A stretch of 64,000 nt of DNA from Cryptomeria japonica (taxonomy: Eukaryota; Streptophyta; Pinopsida; Cupressales; Cupressaceae), in assembly GCF_030272615.1 (NCBI RefSeq), contig NC_081415.1, positions 235,051,303 through 235,115,302 on the forward strand, written 5' to 3'. Shown one piece after another: positions 59,801 to 64,000 of this stretch (positions within the stretch are counted from its first letter, which is position 1; each line of letters starts with the position of its first letter). A program made the translations under genes and the position numbers. The notes under the pieces are model-generated. The model ran no database searches. It saw only the letters and a list, made by a program, of their open reading frames with translations, and had not been told where the DNA came from.

Positions 59801-60122
59801 ATGTATCACACAGATTTGAGACTCAAACATGTATAAATAAACAATAAACATTTCTATATCAATAAACACATTATGTTTTTTTTTTTTATTATGCTATTTT
59901 AAATTTGGAAATAGAAAGTTGAAAAATACAATTACAAATCAATATTAAATTCTAATTGCAAAAAATAATATGCTTTTGTAATATGAATGATGAGATACAA
60001 TAATAAGATTAAAAAATACCAATCTCTTACAGTTGCCATTCATCCTCATTAAATTCAGTGCTTTCTTGATTCTCATCTGTGGTTTCTTCACTCTGAGTCT
60101 GAGTCTGCATATCTTCGTCGAA
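59801..60122. other. AT-rich spacer
   Basis: No feature seen apart from a T-run (59876-59888). It may contain the 3' end of the hAT-like element, but no terminus was recognised. Confidence 0.4.
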
Positions 60123-62606
60123 CTACATCTCAATGCTGCTAGTAGGTCTAGTAGTCCCACTCACACTTTGGTTTGAAGTGTTTCCCAAACCTCTTCTTTC
60201 ACATTTGGACCTCCAGATTTGCAGTGCCCTATCATAAGGGAAAGTGTGGACATCATACCTAGATGTATAGAGCCTCAAGCAATTTTCCAAATTTTTGTCT
60301 AGTTTATTTCTTAGCTTTGATTTTAAGAACCCCAAAGCACTGAACACTCTCTCATCTTCCATCAAACCCAATATCATGGTAAGACATAAATCAGCAAGCT
60401 TCACATATTCTGGCATTGAATCACGCAAGGATGCATTCTCAACTATATATTTCTAAAGCCTTGTTATTGATCCCTCTTCACGGGGGTTCTCCATTTTGGC
60501 ATATTGTTCTTTCATAGTGTATGCAAAATGAGATGATTGCTCTCGAAGATGATTTTTGTCTAATATTCCATTTATATTTACTCCATTAAATTCTTTGGAT
60601 ATGCAAAATTCTTTTACCAAAGTTAGTAGCTTACTTTGAAAATCAGATGCACTGTTGAGGCTCCAATAATGAGGAAACACAATAGACATGGCTTTGAGTA
60701 GGTTGTCAAGAGGGAATCTGCTTCTAATTTGTGAGGAAAGATCATATGCAATTTTCTTCACAGATTTAGTTATAGTCTCAACAATCTTGTCAAAATCTTC
60801 CTTTGTAACTCTTGCTAGTTTCTTCCTGGGGTGCTTTCCTGGTTCCTTGGGGTCGACCGTGGCATAGAAGTGCATTGGTATCTCAACTCCTCGTACATTG
60901 GCACATACCTCCCCGTCTGCACCGATTTGTAAAAAGTTATCAGGATTGTTCAAATCTGTGAGTTTCCGCCACTTAAAAAAAATTTCATTAGATAATGTTG
61001 GTTGATTTCGATAGAGATTGTTGAGGGTCATGCATGTCATCTTACGCAACGTAGCATATTCTACAATATACAGAGCTCTATTTTGGGCAGCCTTCATAAT
61101 ATTCCTCATTTCCTCTAGCATGGGCAGAAGAGCTGCTAAAGTTAAGAGTGTCTCTAAATTACTTAACCTACCAAGAAGTTCAAGAAATTTCGGTCGATCT
61201 GATTCGTCGCGAGTTGTGTGAAATAGTCAAATCAAGGATGGATATTCTGAAAATACTCGATGCGCTGGACCATCCAAAGAGATCCATCTGGTATCATTAT
61301 CCTTGAGAAGCTTGTTCCCATCAGGTAATCCATCAGCAAAGTGTTGAAATTCCATAAATCGCTTGGGACTTCGATAGAAGTGTGAGTAGAGCTCTCTGAT
61401 TAAAATTTCAATTTTCTAAACCAAAAAAAACTTGCTCACAATTCCAAAAGCTAGATTCATTCTGTGAGTCATGCAGTGAATTGCAATAATGTACGGTGCA
61501 AATGAAGTTTCAATCTTTGTACAAAGACCGTTCCTATGACCTTGCATTACTGAAGCTCCATCTGCTCCAACACAAACCAATTTTTTGGCTACCGTCATGT
61601 CATCCATACCTCCATATTCAGTTAAACTTCTCTTTACTAGTTGAAATAAATTTTCCGCTGTCGCACTCTCCTTCATTTTAGCAACAGATAGTAGATGAGG
61701 TTGGCGGGTATGATTCTCTATAGTATAAACATGCATGCATACCCATGAAGTATTGTCTACTGTCGTAACTTCATCTAAAGAAAATGCAATGAAATTTGAC
61801 TCTCTTATTTTTTCCTATACATCTTCTTTTTCAACCTCAGCAAGACAACTTTCCCATTCCCATCCACTGTTTACTGACCAATGTCTATTAGGATAGTTAG
61901 GAACTTTCAAAAAATGTAATAAACCACTAATTGATGGGGAATTTGTCATAGCACGCCCTCTGCTCAAAATATGAAAAACAACGCTTAACTGAACAACTTT
62001 TCCCAGTTGTTCTATTTGCATTGCTTTTCCAAAAACAACTTCAATAGAACCTTTAACTTCAGAAGGCTTTATCTGTAATTTCTCATGAAAATAATACTCT
62101 TTGGCATTCCTCACATGCTTACATTCATCCTTTGTTTTCCATCTTATCACTGATTTTTCAATCCCATCTATCATTTGTTTTTCATAAACTTTACCCATAT
62201 GCTTTTCTATGGAGTCAAATTTTAGTTGCAACCTAATTTATTTGTTATGTTTCCAAGTGAAAATCTTACACCTGCATTCTATTGGAGGCTCGCTTTCAAT
62301 TGGATTCTCCACTGGTTCAATGAATGGATACTTTGATGCCCAATTAATTTGAGAATTCCTCACTGACATATCCCACTCCCGATCCTTTTTTGATTGTGGT
62401 TCACCCTTTTTTGATATGGCTTTTCTTTTCCCCTTCCGTGTGTTGGGAATAATTAAAACTGAGTCAAGTTTATAGGCCCATTTCAAAAATTTGCCCGGCA
62501 TTTCCGAATGATTAAAATAAGTTAGTTTGAATAGCCTAGTTCGAAAGGGGGTAAAATGGAGCCAGTTGATTTTCAGAGGGTAAGCCTCGGGATTCATGTC
62601 CCACAC
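60123..62606 (-). pseudogene. hAT-like transposase with N-terminal zinc finger, decayed
   Basis: On the minus strand: a basic N-terminus and zinc-finger-like region (62606-62238; NWASKYPFIEPVENP, ECRCKIFTWKH); a conserved block LQLKFDSIEKHMGKVYEKQM (62231-61815); the RNase H-like core with VGADGASVMQGHRNGLCTKI and IIAIHCMTHRMNLAFG (61736-61416); a middle helical part (DNDTRWISLDGPAHRVFSEY; 61121-60453); and the C-terminal hAT dimerisation region (YVKLADLCLTMILGLMEDER VFSALGFLKSKLRNKLDKNL with DRALQIW, 60428-60123). Stops and frame breaks separate the segments near 62234, 61810, 61410, 61230 and 60455. The family resembles the zinc finger 862/KIAA1586-like hAT relatives. No terminal inverted repeats or 8-bp duplication were found. 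Confidence 0.82.
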
Positions 62607-64000
62607 CTTTCATTTGGCCTATTTAGTGTGTTGCAACTTTCAGAATTCAGTTTGGAGAAGTTTATCAAGTACCCATTTTGAGGGGTGAGCTGAAAGTGCA
62701 TTCTAGGCACAAGTGCAAATTTTATTAAGTAGCCTACTTTGGGTGTTTATATCTTTTTCCATGTTTATTATCATGAATAATTTCAAAATGGATTGAATTT
62801 AATGCATAAATGTGAGTCAACATGCAAAATTTCAAGTCCTTATGAATCCATTTGCTTAGTTTTCAAAGCTCAATCCGTTTGTAGTTTGTGATGCTTGCAC
62901 AAGTGTAAAAATGTCCTGTGAGCGTCATGTCAGAATGTTTGTTCCGGGCTAATGTTGGTATAAATGGTGAGCTACGTTTCAAATTTCAAGGCTCTACCAA
63001 TCTGTTTGATCGGTTTTCAAAAGAGCTCATTTTGCCATCAAATTCAGTTATCCGCACTTCCAGTGTTATATCAGTTAATGTAGCCATTTTGGTGAGCGCG
63101 CCGTTTGCATCCTATCAGTCGGGTGATCGAACTCAGAATTCAAAGATTTAATATGTACTTAAAGGTACCTATGTTTTGAATTTGAGAGCCTACGGAGGTC
63201 ATTTGATATTTTTGAGAAAGACATCATGTGTTGCCAGAACATTGACTTCATCAGGTCCGCAGTGTCGACAAAGCCAGTTGGCCGTTTTCAAAAATTAATA
63301 TCTCTTCGCTCGGGACTCGTCTTGAGAAACCGTTTGGTAGATGTCATCCTTGTATATCAAAGTACATGCCATTCAGATGGCGAGCTCCAGAAAGGTGTTT
63401 TGACAGGTTTGAAAATTACGTCTTCGCGATTAAATGCGAAAATTGTGGCGTAATTGCCTGAAGGATGTAAAATGCAATTTTATGATCCGAAAATGGTGCC
63501 GATCGATTCCAGAGGTGTGTTTGAGGTCCGTGAAGCATTCCAGGGGTCAGTTGCATGAAAACAAAAAAAAAATTAGTCGGACCCACTTTGGGGCCCGACC
63601 TGGCTCATGCCTGTGCATTTTATTTTTATGGCGACAATGTTCTTAGTGCATAACTTCATGATGCATAAATATACGGAAGTGCATAGTAATGTTACTATAA
63701 ATTCTTGTTGAATATTCTAGTCTTGGTATGGGAGAGGAAGAGATTGGCATGGTCAATGAGACAATTCCCAATTCGGAAAGAGTATATTTTAGAGAGTAGA
63801 GAAGTCCTTTTCTACTCTGGCAATAGACAATTTTCAGAATAAAACTTATGCATTGGCAATTGAAAAAGAAAAAACACAGACCGTATAATTACCAGCAACA
63901 ATCAATCTTCAATTCCTATTATGCTGTGAGTTGGAGTGGGCATTTAAATACTTCCAAGCTGAAAATACCAAATTTATTCTTGCTGTGTGTGGAGTGGCAG
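62607..64000. other. unrecognised region at the right edge
   Basis: Higher-complexity sequence with short frames of up to 77 codons but no convincing protein. GTCGGACCC and GGGCCCGAC near 63577-63600 form an isolated hairpin. It could be an untranslated part or LTR of an element continuing to the right. Confidence 0.4.

Noticed and set aside
63570-63605. A further member of the palindrome family
   Set aside because: GTCGGACCC/GGGCCCGAC can pair but lacks the TTTAAA centre and is isolated.

Overview
The window is nuclear DNA of a seed plant, most likely a gymnosperm and probably a conifer (inference). The reasons are plant-only families (EXORDIUM-like proteins, PLS-class PPR repeats, CWC22, plant Copia, Gypsy, CACTA and hAT elements), very low density of intact genes, large old repeats and AT-rich spacers. 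Only one gene looks fully intact: an EXORDIUM-like secreted protein at 13647-14594.

Layout. 1-4485: a dead Ty1/copia element on the minus strand with its 5' LTR and tRNA-primer site; it runs off the left edge. 6181-14594: two divergent EXORDIUM-like copies, the left one frameshifted, the right one intact. Between them lie a hAT-type non-autonomous element with an exact 8-bp target duplication (7735-8640), a diverged second copy of it (about 11910-12491) and a degenerate telomere-like CCCTAA tract (10075-10865). 14796-21490: two broken PPR fragments separated by spacers with microsatellites and short repeats. 22535-24679: an intronless copy of the splicing factor gene CWC22 with two nonsense codons. 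27807-35420: a CACTA (En/Spm-like) element with a decayed multi-exon transposase and a second multi-exon gene encoding a SET domain. 35920-37740: two degenerate frames of unknown family. 38333-39860: a tandem array of 200-280-bp units.

39922-54413 is the most unusual object. It is a 14.5-kb Ty3/gypsy element whose two LTRs are in inverted rather than direct orientation. Inverted arms of 2.5 and 2.8 kb end in the same U5 terminus, and the whole is flanked by a 5-bp duplication (TAGTT). A neighbouring tandem copy of the target shows what the empty site looked like, so this was one insertion. The inner end of the right arm stops within 5 nt of the primer-binding site, which suggests fold-back synthesis during reverse transcription. 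Inside, gag-pol has an extra RNase H between protease and RT. Between pol and a third, unknown coiled-coil ORF sits an array of 16 palindromes on a roughly 48-bp pitch, sharing the core CGGACTTTAAAGTCCG while their outer arms change sequence together on both sides.

54870-58953: a decayed intronless gene of about 1,360 codons of unknown family with a C-terminal coiled coil, followed by tandem repeats. 60123-62606: a dead hAT-like transposase with a zinc-finger N-terminus. 62607-64000: nothing recognised.

Most coding sequence is transposon-derived and decayed. Many nonsense codons fit C-to-T or G-to-A transitions (CAA, CAG, CGA or TGG to a stop), the pattern expected of long-methylated DNA. 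All calls are by reading; no database search or alignment program was used.
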